The notes under the pieces: generated by a model | What the model saw: only the letters and a program-made list of their open reading frames with translations | What the model was told of the DNA's origin: nothing | Database searches by the model: none | Source: Cupriavidus cauae | GTDB lineage: Bacteria > Pseudomonadota > Gammaproteobacteria > Burkholderiales > Burkholderiaceae | Direction: 5' to 3' | Length of the DNA stretch: 42,919 bases | Assembly (NCBI RefSeq): GCF_008632125.1 | Contig: NZ_VWRN01000046.1 | Coordinates: 1 to 42,919, forward strand | In this document: one piece after another, positions 25,881-34,155 of the stretch | How the letters are laid out: every line of letters starts with the position of its first letter | Position numbering within the stretch: the stretch's first letter is position 1 | Position numbers and translations under genes: made by a program

Positions 25881-26798
25881 ATGACGACGTTAAGGGTTCT
25901 GGGATCGGCTGCGGGAGGGGGCTTTCCGCAGTGGAACTGCAACTGCCCCAATTGCGACGGCGTGCGCCGCGGCGCGGTCTCCGCGGTGCCGCGCACCCAA
26001 TCCTCGATCGCGCTGACCGAGAACGGCCTGGACTGGCTGCTGGTCAACGCGTCCCCCGACATCCTTGCGCAGATCCGCGCCACGCCGGCCCTGCAGCCCG
26101 CGCGCGAGCGGCGCGACACCGGCATCGCGGCCGTTCTGCTGATGGACGCGCAGATCGATCATGTGACCGGGCTGCTGATGCTGCGGGAACATCAGCGCCG
26201 CCTGCCGCTGTATGCCACCGAGCCGGTGCTCGCCGATCTGTCGGACGCCTTGCCGCTGGCGCGCGTGCTGTCACACTACTGCGGGCTCGATCGGCATCGG
26301 CTGCCGCTCGACGGCGAGCCGCTGCACATCGCGCCGCTGCAGCGGGCGACCATCACGGCCGTGCCGCTCGACAGCAAGGCGCCACCGTATTCGCCGAACC
26401 GCCACGCGCCGCGGCGTGGCGACAATATCGGCCTGCGCATCGTCGATACCGCCACCGGCAGGCGCGCCTTCTACGCGCCCGGACTTGGGCGGATCACGCC
26501 GGACCTGATGGAGGAGCTGCGCGGCTCCGATATCGTGCTGGTCGACGGCACCTTCTGGGTCGACGACGAGATGCTGCGGCTGGGCCTGTCGAACAGGACC
26601 GCCGCGCAGATGGGTCATCTGGCGCTGTCCGGCGCCGGCGGCATGATCGAGCTGCTGGACGCGTTGCCGGCATCGCGCAAGATCCTGATCCACATCAACA
26701 ACACCAATCCGATTCTCGACGAGCGATCGCCGCAGCGCCGCCATCTGGACGCGCGCGGCATCGAGGTCGCCTGGGACGGCATGGAGATCGCGCTATGA
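25881..26798 (+). CDS. pqqB: PQQ biosynthesis protein PqqB
   Basis: A protein of 305 residues in the metallo-beta-lactamase fold. Near the N-terminus it has the PqqB zinc motif CNCPNC (residues 20-25), and it keeps the [11 protein letters not shown] segment of the active site. PqqB hydroxylates the tyrosine-derived part of the glutamate-tyrosine intermediate and may also help PQQ leave the cytoplasm. The start at 25881 gives the family-typical [20 protein letters not shown]. Its stop overlaps pqqC by ATGA. Confidence 0.96.
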   Translation: MTTLRVLGSAAGGGFPQWNCNCPNCDGVRRGAVSAVPRTQSSIALTENGLDWLLVNASPDILAQIRATPALQPARERRDTGIAAVLLMDAQIDHVTGLLMLREHQRRLPLYATEPVLADLSDALPLARVLSHYCGLDRHRLPLDGEPLHIAPLQRATITAVPLDSKAPPYSPNRHAPRRGDNIGLRIVDTATGRRAFYAPGLGRITPDLMEELRGSDIVLVDGTFWVDDEMLRLGLSNRTAAQMGHLALSGAGGMIELLDALPASRKILIHINNTNPILDERSPQRRHLDARGIEVAWDGMEIAL

Positions 26799-27487
26799 CG
26801 CAGGCCACCGCCTGGAGCCCGGCCGAGTTCGAATCGCAACTGCGCGCGAAGCAGTCGGGCTACCACATTCACCATCCATTCCATCGCCGCATGGCGGCGG
26901 GACAGTGCACCCCCGAGCAGATCCGCGGCTGGGTCGCCAACCGCTTCTACTACCAGGTACGCATCCCGCAGAAGGACGCCGCCATCCTGGCCAATTGCCC
27001 GGAGCGCGAGACCCGCCGGCTCTGGGTCCAGCGCATCCTCGACCACGACGGCACCGACAGCGAGCCCGGCGGCATCGAGGCCTGGGTCCGGTTGGGCGAG
27101 GCGGTCGGCCTGCCGCGCCAGGCGTTGTGGTCGCACGAACTCGTCGTGCCCGGCGTGCGCTTCGCCGTCGACGCCTACGTCAATTTCGCGCGCAGCGCCC
27201 CGTGGCAGGAGGCGGTGTGCTCGTCGCTGACGGAGATGTTCGCGCCGGAGATCCACCGCCAGCGGCTGGCCGGCTGGCCCGAGCACTACCCCTGGATCGA
27301 GCGGGACGGGCTGCATTACTTCCGCACGCGCATTCCGCTCGCCCAGCGCGACGTCGACCATGGCCTGCGCGTGACCCTCGAACATTTCCGCACGCCGGCC
27401 GAACAGCGGCGCGCGCTCGAGATCCTTCAGTTCAAGCTCGACGTGCTGTGGTCGATGCTCGATGCCATCGAGAAGGCCTATCCATGA
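26795..27487 (+). CDS. pqqC: Pyrroloquinoline-quinone synthase PqqC
   Basis: A cofactorless oxidase of 230 residues that closes the ring and carries out the final eight-electron oxidation to PQQ. Diagnostic segments are [43 protein letters not shown] and [18 protein letters not shown]. Length matches the family. The start overlaps the pqqB stop and the stop overlaps the pqqD start by four bases each, so the genes are translationally coupled. Confidence 0.97.
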   Translation: MTQATAWSPAEFESQLRAKQSGYHIHHPFHRRMAAGQCTPEQIRGWVANRFYYQVRIPQKDAAILANCPERETRRLWVQRILDHDGTDSEPGGIEAWVRLGEAVGLPRQALWSHELVVPGVRFAVDAYVNFARSAPWQEAVCSSLTEMFAPEIHRQRLAGWPEHYPWIERDGLHYFRTRIPLAQRDVDHGLRVTLEHFRTPAEQRRALEILQFKLDVLWSMLDAIEKAYP

Positions 27488-27756
27488 CCGCGCCATCCAC
27501 AGGCACCTGCATGCCGACCCTGCACCGCACGCTCCGCCTGCAATGGGAGGAGGCGCAGCAGGCGTGGGTGCTGCTGTATCCCGAGGGCATGGTCACGCTG
27601 AACGAAAGCGCCGCGGCGATCCTGCGCCGCTGCGACGGCTCGCGCACGCTCGACATGCTGATCGACGAACTGCAGGGCGCCTATCACATCGAAGGAATCG
27701 CCGCCGAGGTCCATGCCTTTGTCAAACATGCCTTCGAACGCGGCTGGCTCGCCTGA
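27484..27756 (+). CDS. pqqD: PqqA-binding chaperone PqqD
   Basis: A protein of 90 residues with the RiPP recognition element fold. It holds the PqqA leader and presents it to the radical SAM enzyme PqqE. Conserved features include [28 protein letters not shown] and the C-terminal [11 protein letters not shown]. The ATG at 27484 overlaps the pqqC stop. Its 3' end overlaps the pqqE start by a few dozen bases, consistent with paired synthesis of PqqD and PqqE. Confidence 0.96.
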   Translation: MTAPSTGTCMPTLHRTLRLQWEEAQQAWVLLYPEGMVTLNESAAAILRRCDGSRTLDMLIDELQGAYHIEGIAAEVHAFVKHAFERGWLA

Positions 27757-28900
27757 GGCCGGCGTGCGCCCCGGCCCGCCTCTGTGGCTGCTGGCCGAGC
27801 TGACCTATCGCTGCCCGCTGCACTGCGCGTTCTGCTCGAATCCGGTCGACTATGCCCGGCACGGCGCGGAGCTGGGCACCGCGCAATGGCTCGACGTGCT
27901 GGCGCAGGCGAGAGCCCTGGGCGCGGTGCAGCTGGGACTGTCGGGCGGCGAGCCGCTGATGCGCAAGGACCTCGAAGCGATCGTCGCGGATGCCCGCCGG
28001 CTCGGCTTCTACATCAACCTGATCACCTCCGGTGTCGGGCTGACCGATGAACGCCTTGGCGCGCTGCGCGAGGCGGGACTCGATCATATCCAGCTGTCGT
28101 TCCAGGATTCGACGCGCGAGCTCAACGACTTCCTGTCGAGCACGCGCACCTTCGAGCTGAAGCACCGCGTGGCCCGCATGATCAAGGCGCACGGCTATCC
28201 GATGGTGATGAACTGCGTGCTGCACCGGCACAATCTGCCGCATGTGGGCGCCATCATCGAGATGGCGCTGGAGATGGGCGCCGAATACCTGGAGCTGGCC
28301 AACACCCAGTACTACGGCTGGGCCTGGCGCAACCGCCTCGCGCTGATGCCCGATGCCGCGCAGCTGCGCGAGGCCGAGGCGGTGGTCGAGCGCTATCGGC
28401 GGCGTATCGGTTCTCGTTGCCGCATCCTGTTCGTCGTCCCGGACTATTTCGAGACGCGCCCGAAGAAATGCATGAACGGCTGGGGCACGACGTTCCTGGG
28501 CGTCGCGCCGGACGGCACGGCGCTGCCATGCCACGCGGCGCGCATGCTGCCGGGACTTTCGCTGCCGAACGTCGCCGACATGCCGCTGCGCGACATCTGG
28601 TTCGACAGCGAGGCGTTCAACCGCTATCGCGGCACCGCGTGGATGAAGGGCGCGTGCCAATCCTGCGACGAGAAGGAGGCCGATGCCGGCGGCTGCCGCT
28701 GCCAGGCATGGCAGCTGACCGGCGATGCCGACGCGACGGACCCGGTCTGCGAGCGGTCGGACGATCACGATCGCGTGCGCGCCATCGTGGCACAGGGGCG
28801 GCTGGCCGCCGTGCTGTCCCAGGGGCGCGTGCAGCGGGGCAGGGAGGCGCCGCTGCTGTTCCGTACCGACGCCAATTCGCTGCGACTGAGCAAGCCGTAG
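27713..28900 (+). CDS. pqqE: Radical SAM enzyme PqqE
   Basis: A protein of 395 residues from ATG 27713, or 390 from ATG 27728 (MPSNAAG); neither has a clear ribosome binding site. The radical SAM cluster motif CPLHCAFC gives C34, C38 and C41 (long form). C-terminal cysteines (KKCMNGWG, LPCHAARM, CQSCDEKEADAGGCRC) bind the auxiliary iron-sulfur clusters. PqqE forms the carbon-carbon bond between glutamate and tyrosine of PqqA. It is the last gene of the operon and is followed by a strong terminator. Confidence 0.96.
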   Translation: MPLSNMPSNAAGSPEAGVRPGPPLWLLAELTYRCPLHCAFCSNPVDYARHGAELGTAQWLDVLAQARALGAVQLGLSGGEPLMRKDLEAIVADARRLGFYINLITSGVGLTDERLGALREAGLDHIQLSFQDSTRELNDFLSSTRTFELKHRVARMIKAHGYPMVMNCVLHRHNLPHVGAIIEMALEMGAEYLELANTQYYGWAWRNRLALMPDAAQLREAEAVVERYRRRIGSRCRILFVVPDYFETRPKKCMNGWGTTFLGVAPDGTALPCHAARMLPGLSLPNVADMPLRDIWFDSEAFNRYRGTAWMKGACQSCDEKEADAGGCRCQAWQLTGDADATDPVCERSDDHDRVRAIVAQGRLAAVLSQGRVQRGREAPLLFRTDANSLRLSKP

Positions 28901-28924
28901 CGGACCGCGGCGCATGACATCAAG

Positions 28925-28956
28925 AAAGGAGAGGCGCACCGGCGCCTCTCCTTTTT
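28925..28956. terminator. Bidirectional intrinsic terminator between pqqE and the convergent cytochrome gene
   Basis: A 13-bp perfect stem (28925-28937 with 28942-28954; core GGAGAGGCGC/GCGCCTCTCC) closes an ACCG loop. It is followed by TTTTT on the + strand and by TTTCTT on the - strand, so it can end both the pqq operon and the convergent transcript. Confidence 0.9.
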
Positions 28957-28998
28957 CCGTATGACGCGGGACCTGGCTCACGCGGGGCCCCGATCGGA

Positions 28999-29340
28999 TC
29001 AACCGGCCTCCAGCACCCACGCCGCCAGCTGCCTGGCCTCCTCGTCCTTCAGCGAGGGGTGCGGCGGCATCGGAATCCGCCCCCATACCCCCTTGCCGCC
29101 CTCCTGGATCTTGCGGGCCAGCTTGCCGGTGGCCTCGCTGTCACCCTTGTACCTGGCCGCGACCTCGGCGAAGCCGGGGCCAACCAGCTTGCCCTGCATG
29201 CCGTGGCAGGAAAAGCAGCCGTTCTTGTCGGCCAGCGCCTTGAGGTCCGGCGCCGCTTGCGCCGACGCGGCGAGGGCAAGGCCGAAGGCGAGGGCAGCCG
29301 CGCCGCGCGGCGCGATACGTCGAATCCATTCTTTCAGCAT
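28999..29340 (-). CDS. Small periplasmic c-type cytochrome
   Basis: A protein of 113 residues: signal peptide (AAALAFGLALAASAQAA), one haem site CFSCH (42-46), and a likely axial methionine at M91 in IPMPPHP. It belongs to the small class I cytochrome c551/c5-like type. It follows the quinoprotein alcohol dehydrogenase by 118 bp on the same strand and is the natural one-electron acceptor for that enzyme, as a second carrier beside PedF. Confidence 0.9.
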   Translation of the reverse strand: MLKEWIRRIAPRGAAALAFGLALAASAQAAPDLKALADKNGCFSCHGMQGKLVGPGFAEVAARYKGDSEATGKLARKIQEGGKGVWGRIPMPPHPSLKDEEARQLAAWVLEAG

Positions 29341-29377
29341 GAATCACCCATTCGAATGCGGCCGGCGCCGTCCCCGC

Positions 29378-29425
29378 ATGCGCCAACACATGCGCCAACA
29401 CATGCATCAACGCACGCGTCGATGC
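29378..29425. repeat. 12-bp tandem repeat (ATGCGCCAACAC)
   Basis: Two perfect copies (29378, 29390) followed by two diverged copies (ATGCATCAACGC, ACGCGTCGATGC) in the spacer between the dehydrogenase and the cytochrome gene. Confidence 0.8.
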
Positions 29426-29458
29426 ACACGCTCGCGCGCCGGCCTGTACGGCAAGCGC

Positions 29459-31192
29459 TCAGACCTTGCTGAGCTTGAACACCCACACCGAGCCGCCTTG
29501 CTCGAGGAAGTTGACGCGCTTGGCCACGTCGCCGCCCCACAGCGGCACGGCGCCGCCCCAGCCCGACACCACGGCGATGAACTGCTCGCCGTTTTCTTCC
29601 CAGGTGACTGGCGGCGCCACCACGCCGCTGCCGGTCTGGAATTGCCACAGCTCCTTGCCGGTCTTCGCGTCCGCCGCCTTCAGGTAGCCCTCGGGCGTGC
29701 CCCAGAACACCAGGCCGCCGCCGGTCGTCATCACGCCGCCCCACAGCGGCGCGTTGTTCTTGACCTCCCAGACGATCTTGCCGGTCTTCGGATCGACGGC
29801 GCGCAACGCGCCGATATAGTCCTCGTTCAGCGGCTTGATGGTGAAGCCGGCGCCGAGGAAGGCCGCGCCCTTCTTGTAGGTGATCGGCTCGTTCCAGATG
29901 TCCATGCCCCATTCGTTGGCCGGCACATAGAACAGGCCCGTCTGCGGGCTGAACGCCATCGGCTGCTGGTTCTTGCCGCCGAGGAAGCCCGGCGCGGCGA
30001 ACACCGACTGTCCCTTCTTCTGGTCGGCGGGGTCGCCAGGACGGCTTTCCGCGACGAAGTTGGGCCGGCCGGTCTTCAGGTCGATGTCCTTGGCCCAGGT
30101 CACCTTGCGGACGAACGGAAAGGCGTTCAGCACCTTGCCGTTGCGTGCATCGTTGACGTAGAAGAAGCCGTTGCGGTCGGCCTTGCCGCCGACGCGCTTG
30201 CCGTCGAGGTCGAAGGTCACGAACTCGTTGACGCCGTCGAAATCCCAGCCGTCGTTCGGCGTGTTCTGGTAATGCCAGACGATCTTGCCGGTGGCAGGAT
30301 CGATGGCCACCGTCGACGACGAGTAGAGGTTGTCGCCCTTGCGCAGATGGCTGTTCCACGGCCCCGGATTGCCGGTGCCGAAGTAGGCCAGCCCGGTCTT
30401 GGGATCGTAGGTGCCGCCGAGCCAGGTCGCCGCGCCGCCGGTCTTCCAGGTTTCGCCCGGCCAGCTGGCGTTCAGGTTTCCGGTGATGCCGTTCTCGATC
30501 TTGTTGCCCTCGGCGTCGAAGCGATAGCCCATATGCCCTTCGACGGTCGGGCGGATCCACACCAGGCGGCCGGTCCTGGCATCGCGCGCCTCGACGCGGC
30601 CGACCACGCCGAACTCGCCCCCCGATACGCCGGTCAGCACCAGTCCCTTGACGATCATCGGCGCCGCCGTGTACGAATAGCCGGCCGCGTAATCGTCGAT
30701 CTTGTCCTTCCACACGACCTTGCCGGTGTCCTGGTCGAGTGCGACCAGCTGCGCGTCCAGCGTGCCGAAGATGACGAGCTTGTCGTACAGCGCGGCGCCG
30801 CGGTTCACCACGTCGCAGCACGGCATGATGCCTTCCGGCAGGCGATGCTCGTACTTCCACAGCTTGGCGCCAGTCTTGACGTCCAGCGCGAAGATCCGCG
30901 AGTACGAAGCGGTGACGAACATCTTGCCGTTATGGATCAGCGGCTGCGATTCCTGGCCGCGCTGCTTCTCCCCGCCGAACGAGAACGACCACGCCGGCAC
31001 CAGGCGGGCGACGTTCTTCGTATTGATCCTGGCCAGCGGCGAGAAGCGCTGGCCCTCCGGCCCGATCCCCCACGACAGCACATCACCGGGACTCTTCGCG
31101 TCGTTCTCGATCATCGCGTCCGTCACGGCGGCCCGCGCGGCGAAGCTGGTCACGCACGCGGCGGCCAGCACCAGCACCTTCAACTTGCTCAT
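29459..31192 (-). CDS. PQQ-dependent alcohol dehydrogenase with lanthanide-type Asp-x-Asp signature
   Basis: A periplasmic quinoprotein of 577 residues with an N-terminal signal ([16 protein letters not shown]) and an eight-bladed propeller. Visible features are the vicinal disulfide C125-C126 (MPCCDVV), the metal-ligand region GGEFG (E193) and [10 protein letters not shown] (N275), and [11 protein letters not shown] with catalytic D317 and a second aspartate D319. Aspartate two residues after the catalytic one marks lanthanide-dependent enzymes such as XoxF, ExaF and PedH; calcium enzymes have alanine, serine or threonine there. It oxidises alcohols to aldehydes and passes electrons to cytochrome c. 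GAGGAG precedes the ATG. A sigma-54 promoter lies about 136 bp upstream, with an activator-like site beyond it. Confidence 0.93.
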   Translation of the reverse strand: MSKLKVLVLAAACVTSFAARAAVTDAMIENDAKSPGDVLSWGIGPEGQRFSPLARINTKNVARLVPAWSFSFGGEKQRGQESQPLIHNGKMFVTASYSRIFALDVKTGAKLWKYEHRLPEGIMPCCDVVNRGAALYDKLVIFGTLDAQLVALDQDTGKVVWKDKIDDYAAGYSYTAAPMIVKGLVLTGVSGGEFGVVGRVEARDARTGRLVWIRPTVEGHMGYRFDAEGNKIENGITGNLNASWPGETWKTGGAATWLGGTYDPKTGLAYFGTGNPGPWNSHLRKGDNLYSSSTVAIDPATGKIVWHYQNTPNDGWDFDGVNEFVTFDLDGKRVGGKADRNGFFYVNDARNGKVLNAFPFVRKVTWAKDIDLKTGRPNFVAESRPGDPADQKKGQSVFAAPGFLGGKNQQPMAFSPQTGLFYVPANEWGMDIWNEPITYKKGAAFLGAGFTIKPLNEDYIGALRAVDPKTGKIVWEVKNNAPLWGGVMTTGGGLVFWGTPEGYLKAADAKTGKELWQFQTGSGVVAPPVTWEENGEQFIAVVSGWGGAVPLWGGDVAKRVNFLEQGGSVWVFKLSKV

Positions 31193-31215
31193 CGTTTGCT
31201 CCTCTCTCTTTTTGT

Positions 31216-31237
31216 CGATGATCGGCTTCGATCATCG
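31216..31237 (-). promoter_or_regulatory. Hairpin in the alcohol dehydrogenase leader
   Basis: CGATGATCG-GCTT-CGATCATCG (as read on the + strand) is a perfect 9-bp stem about 24 bp before the start codon, within the leader expected from the sigma-54 promoter. No T-run follows. It may affect RNA stability or ribosome access. Confidence 0.5.
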
Positions 31238-31327
31238 GTTTCGATCAACCCTGTCGCGGATTTCCCGGTGGTCCTTCCACAGGCGCGGCACAGGCCGATC
31301 GGCGATGCCGCGCCGGTGCGCCAATCC

Positions 31328-31342
31328 GCAATTCGCGTGCCA
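31328..31342 (-). promoter_or_regulatory. Sigma-54 (-24/-12) promoter of the alcohol dehydrogenase
   Basis: The minus strand reads TGGCACGCGAATTGC, a full match to TGGCACG-N4-TTGC. It stands 136 bp before the dehydrogenase start codon, with the activator-like 17-mer at 31445-31461 about 103 bp further upstream. Confidence 0.85.
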
Positions 31343-31444
31343 CGCCGGCCGTGAAAAATTCCCGTTGCTTGCGAACCCTTTTCGCCGCGATCGCGCGCGC
31401 GGATGCGCCATACCGGGCCGTACCGCGCCACCGCGCAACAACGC

Positions 31445-31461
31445 TGTCGCGGAATGGAGCA
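31445..31461. promoter_or_regulatory. Candidate activator (UAS) site for the alcohol dehydrogenase promoter
   Basis: TGTCGCGGAATGGAGCA on the + strand. It differs at only two of 17 positions from TGTCCCGAAATGGAGCA at 40484-40500, before the aldehyde dehydrogenase. Confidence 0.65.
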
Positions 31462-31487
31462 CCCCTCGCGCGTGCCCGCCGCACGGC

Positions 31488-32528
31488 TCATGGCGCCAGC
31501 GCCTCCCGTTCATAGGCCGGGTACAGGTGCGTGACGTTGCGCAGGTATTCGGCCGGCATCGCGGCCCAGCCCGAGTACGGCGCCGGCACCGGCATCGCGA
31601 TGACCTCGGCGAGGTCGCGGCCCTCGCGGGCCGCCTGGCGCAGCCGGGCGTCGAGCCAGCGCAGGTAGTCGCGCGTCTGCGCGATCGCATCGGCGCCGTC
31701 GAGCGCAGGGCCATGGCTTGGCACCAGCAGGCGCAATCCGTCCTCGCGCATCCGGCGTTCCAGCACGTCGAGGCTGGCGAGCCAGCGGGGAATGTCGGCG
31801 TGCGGCGTGGTCGGGATGCGCGAGCGGAAGGCCAGGCCGCCGGCGAACATCACGCGCGCGGTATGGTCGATCAGCACCAGATCGTCGCGGGTATGACCCT
31901 GCAGGCGCAGCAGCTCGAATCGATGGCGTCCGATCGTGCGCGGTCCCGGCTCGATGGTCGTGACGGGCGGCGCCGGTTCGGTGCCCGCCATCCAGTCGCC
32001 GCAGAGCCGATACAGGTTGTCGGCATACGCGCCGGCCTCGCGCGCCGCGCCGGCGACGGTACCGGCCAGCGCGGCCGGACTGGCGTCGGCATAGGCCTGG
32101 TTGCCGAAGAAGTAGTCGGGATGCAGGTTCAGGTTCAGCACCAGGCGGACCGGGGCCTTCGTCACCCTGGCGATCGCCGCGCGCTGCTGCTCACCGTAGC
32201 GCCGCGACGGCCCCGTATTGACGACGACCACGCCGTCGCCGGTATCGATGAAGGCCGTATTGATGATGTTGCAGCCGTTGCCGACGGCGAAGTCGGCATT
32301 CGCCCCTTCAAACAGCCAGATGCCGTCGCCGATATCGCGCGGCGCGAGGCGGTAGTCGGGCGGCCGCAGCGCCCCTGCTGCGGGGTCGTCGCCGAATGCC
32401 GGCGCGGGAAGCAGCAGGGCCATCGACAGGGCGATCGACAGGGCGATCGACAGGGAGAACGGCAGGGAGAACGGCAAGCCAAACAGCTGGGCAATCGGCA
32501 CGGCGAGCGCGGCCAACAGGCGCCTCAT
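31488..32528 (-). CDS. Quinoprotein relay system metallohydrolase (type 1)
   Basis: A metallo-beta-lactamase-fold protein of 346 residues with a repetitive leucine/serine-rich signal peptide (SLSIALSIALSMALLLPAP). It matches the quinoprotein relay system family found with SoxYZ-like carriers in PQQ loci. The first metal motif reads NLHPDY rather than HxHxDH, while GHTRDD and VPSHG are kept, so at least part of a metal site remains. The ATG at 32528 overlaps the stop of the SoxYZ-like gene (ATGA). Its suggested partner is that carrier, by analogy with SoxH and SoxYZ in sulfur oxidation; the substrate is unknown. Confidence 0.85.
   Translation of the reverse strand: MRRLLAALAVPIAQLFGLPFSLPFSLSIALSIALSMALLLPAPAFGDDPAAGALRPPDYRLAPRDIGDGIWLFEGANADFAVGNGCNIINTAFIDTGDGVVVVNTGPSRRYGEQQRAAIARVTKAPVRLVLNLNLHPDYFFGNQAYADASPAALAGTVAGAAREAGAYADNLYRLCGDWMAGTEPAPPVTTIEPGPRTIGRHRFELLRLQGHTRDDLVLIDHTARVMFAGGLAFRSRIPTTPHADIPRWLASLDVLERRMREDGLRLLVPSHGPALDGADAIAQTRDYLRWLDARLRQAAREGRDLAEVIAMPVPAPYSGWAAMPAEYLRNVTHLYPAYEREALAP
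32422..32481. repeat. 12-bp tandem repeat coding for the signal peptide of the type 1 metallohydrolase
   Basis: Five units of about ATCGACAGGGCG, drifting to AACGGCAGGGAG, run head to tail. On the coding strand they produce the four-residue repeats (LSIA, LPFS) of the hydrophobic signal core, so copy changes would alter its length by four residues. Confidence 0.8.
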
Positions 32529-33322
32529 GGCAGCACCCGCGCGTCGATACGGTTGCCGTTGTTGTCGCGGCCGGTCACCGCCAGCGGCTGCGGCGCCGGC
32601 TCGCGCAGGTCGAAGGAGAAGATCGGGTTCTCCGACACGGGCTCGTGCAGCTCGAGCGTGCCGAGCGGTTCGCGACGGCCGTCGACGAGCGCCAGCTGCT
32701 CGATATGGAAGGCGGGAATGCCCGCCACCAGGCCGGTGTCCATCGGATGCATCACGCGGACCCGGATCCGGCCGCCGCCGCCATCGAGCGCGGCAAAGCG
32801 CCGGGCCTCGACCCGGTTCAGCGTCACGCTCCACGAGCCGTCCTTGCGCGTCACGCCCGGCACCGTGCAGCCGCCGCCGGCGGCGTCGACCAGCAGGCCG
32901 CCGACATGCCAGACGCCATCGCGGGTGCGGGCCGCGACCCGTACCGGGGAGCCCTGTTCCAGCTTGAAGCGGAACGACAGCGCCGGCTTGAGCTTGCCCG
33001 GCGTGAACGCCAGCACCTTGCGGATCGGATTGCGGTCGACCCCGACCACGACCCGGTCCACTTCGCCCAGCGCCGAGGCGTCGAAGGCGATCGGCACGTT
33101 CAGCGCGTCTTCGGCGAAGGCGGGACCGACGACCTTCACGCGCGCGTCGAACACCGCGGGCGCGTTGCCCAGCATCTCGCCGCGCAGCGTGGGCCATTGC
33201 GCCGAGGCGAACGGGTCGGCATCGGCGGCCGCATGCGCCAGCGCCGACGCCAGGGCCAGCAGCGTCCCGAGCCACGCAAGGCTTTGCCTGCCATGACGGC
33301 GCGGCACGACAGGCGGCCTCAC
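32525..33322 (-). CDS. Quinoprotein dehydrogenase-associated SoxYZ-like carrier protein
   Basis: A periplasmic protein of 265 residues starting with GTG at 33322, which overlaps the ABC permease stop (GTGA). A signal-like segment (LAWLGTLLALASALAHA) precedes a fused SoxY-SoxZ-like body: DALNVPIAFDASALGEVDRVVV and LKPALSFRFKLEQGSPVRVAAR are typical of the two halves. A GGGCTVPG segment supplies a single conserved-looking cysteine in the middle, possibly the attachment point for a carried group. Its gene is coupled to the type 1 metallohydrolase. A role in shuttling an intermediate in the quinoprotein system has been proposed for the family but is not proven. Confidence 0.85.
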   Translation of the reverse strand: MRPPVVPRRHGRQSLAWLGTLLALASALAHAAADADPFASAQWPTLRGEMLGNAPAVFDARVKVVGPAFAEDALNVPIAFDASALGEVDRVVVGVDRNPIRKVLAFTPGKLKPALSFRFKLEQGSPVRVAARTRDGVWHVGGLLVDAAGGGCTVPGVTRKDGSWSVTLNRVEARRFAALDGGGGRIRVRVMHPMDTGLVAGIPAFHIEQLALVDGRREPLGTLELHEPVSENPIFSFDLREPAPQPLAVTGRDNNGNRIDARVLP

Positions 33323-34143
33323 GCCCGTTTTCCCAGCGGCCTTGCCATGCCGCGCTGCGGGTCGTAGCCGAGCAGCGCCACGCCGAAGAACAGGCAGGCG
33401 CAGGCCGCCACCACCGCGACGCTGCCCCAGGCCGCCTGCCCGTACAGCGCGAAGCGGATCGCCTCGACCGCATGCGTGAAGGGGTTGATCCGCGCCAGCT
33501 GGTGGATCGGCTCGGCCCCGGATTCCTCGAGCTTCCACAGCGGATATAGCGCGGTGCTGATGAAGAACATCGGGAAGATCACGAAGTTCATCATGCCGGC
33601 GAAGTTCTCCAGCTGCCGCACATGCACCGACAGCGCGAGGCCGAGCGCGCCGAGCATCAGCGCGGCCAGCGTCATCGCCGCGAACAGCATCGGCAGCGCG
33701 GCATACGCGATCGGCACATCGAACAGCACGGCGACCAGCAGGAACGCCGCCATCTGCAGCAGCGACAGCAGCGCACCGGCCGCGAGCTTGCACGCCAGCA
33801 ACCAGGGCCGCGGCAGCGGCGCCGTCAGCAGCAGCCGCATCACGCCCATTTCGCGGTCGTAGACCATCGCCAGCGAGGACTGCATGCCGTTGAACAGCGC
33901 GATCATCGCCAGCAGGCCGGGGGTCAGATATACCTTGTATTCGACATAGGTGTCGTAGGGCGGAATGATGGCGACGCCGAACACGTTCTGGAAGCCCGCG
34001 CCGAATACCAGGAACCACAGCAGCGGCCGCACCAGCGACGAGATCAGGCGGCCGGGCTGGCGCAGGAACTTGCGCAGCTCGCGGCCCGCGACGGCGCGCA
34101 GCGCGCGCCAGCGATGGAGCAGGGGAGAGATGGAGGTCATCAT
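33319..34143 (-). CDS. ABC-2 type transporter permease (PedC-like)
   Basis: A membrane protein of 274 residues with about six hydrophobic helices. It has the ABC-2 exporter pattern: RELRKFLRQPGRLISSLVRPLLW at the N-terminus, MVYDREMGVMRLLLTAPLPR in the coupling region, and a C-terminal INPFTHAVEAIRF. Such permeases are regularly associated with PQQ-dependent alcohol oxidation genes. With the ATPase at 36388-37191 it would form an exporter, with the periplasmic protein at 34156 as an accessory. The start at 34143 is an ATGATG pair, so 34140 is equally possible. What it moves is unknown. Confidence 0.88.
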   Translation of the reverse strand: MMTSISPLLHRWRALRAVAGRELRKFLRQPGRLISSLVRPLLWFLVFGAGFQNVFGVAIIPPYDTYVEYKVYLTPGLLAMIALFNGMQSSLAMVYDREMGVMRLLLTAPLPRPWLLACKLAAGALLSLLQMAAFLLVAVLFDVPIAYAALPMLFAAMTLAALMLGALGLALSVHVRQLENFAGMMNFVIFPMFFISTALYPLWKLEESGAEPIHQLARINPFTHAVEAIRFALYGQAAWGSVAVVAACACLFFGVALLGYDPQRGMARPLGKRA

Positions 34144-34155
34144 GGCGGCAGGCTG

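Noticed and set aside
28961..31354. A long plus-strand frame opposite the alcohol dehydrogenase
   Set aside because: It covers the dehydrogenase and cytochrome genes in antisense and has no recognisable protein features.
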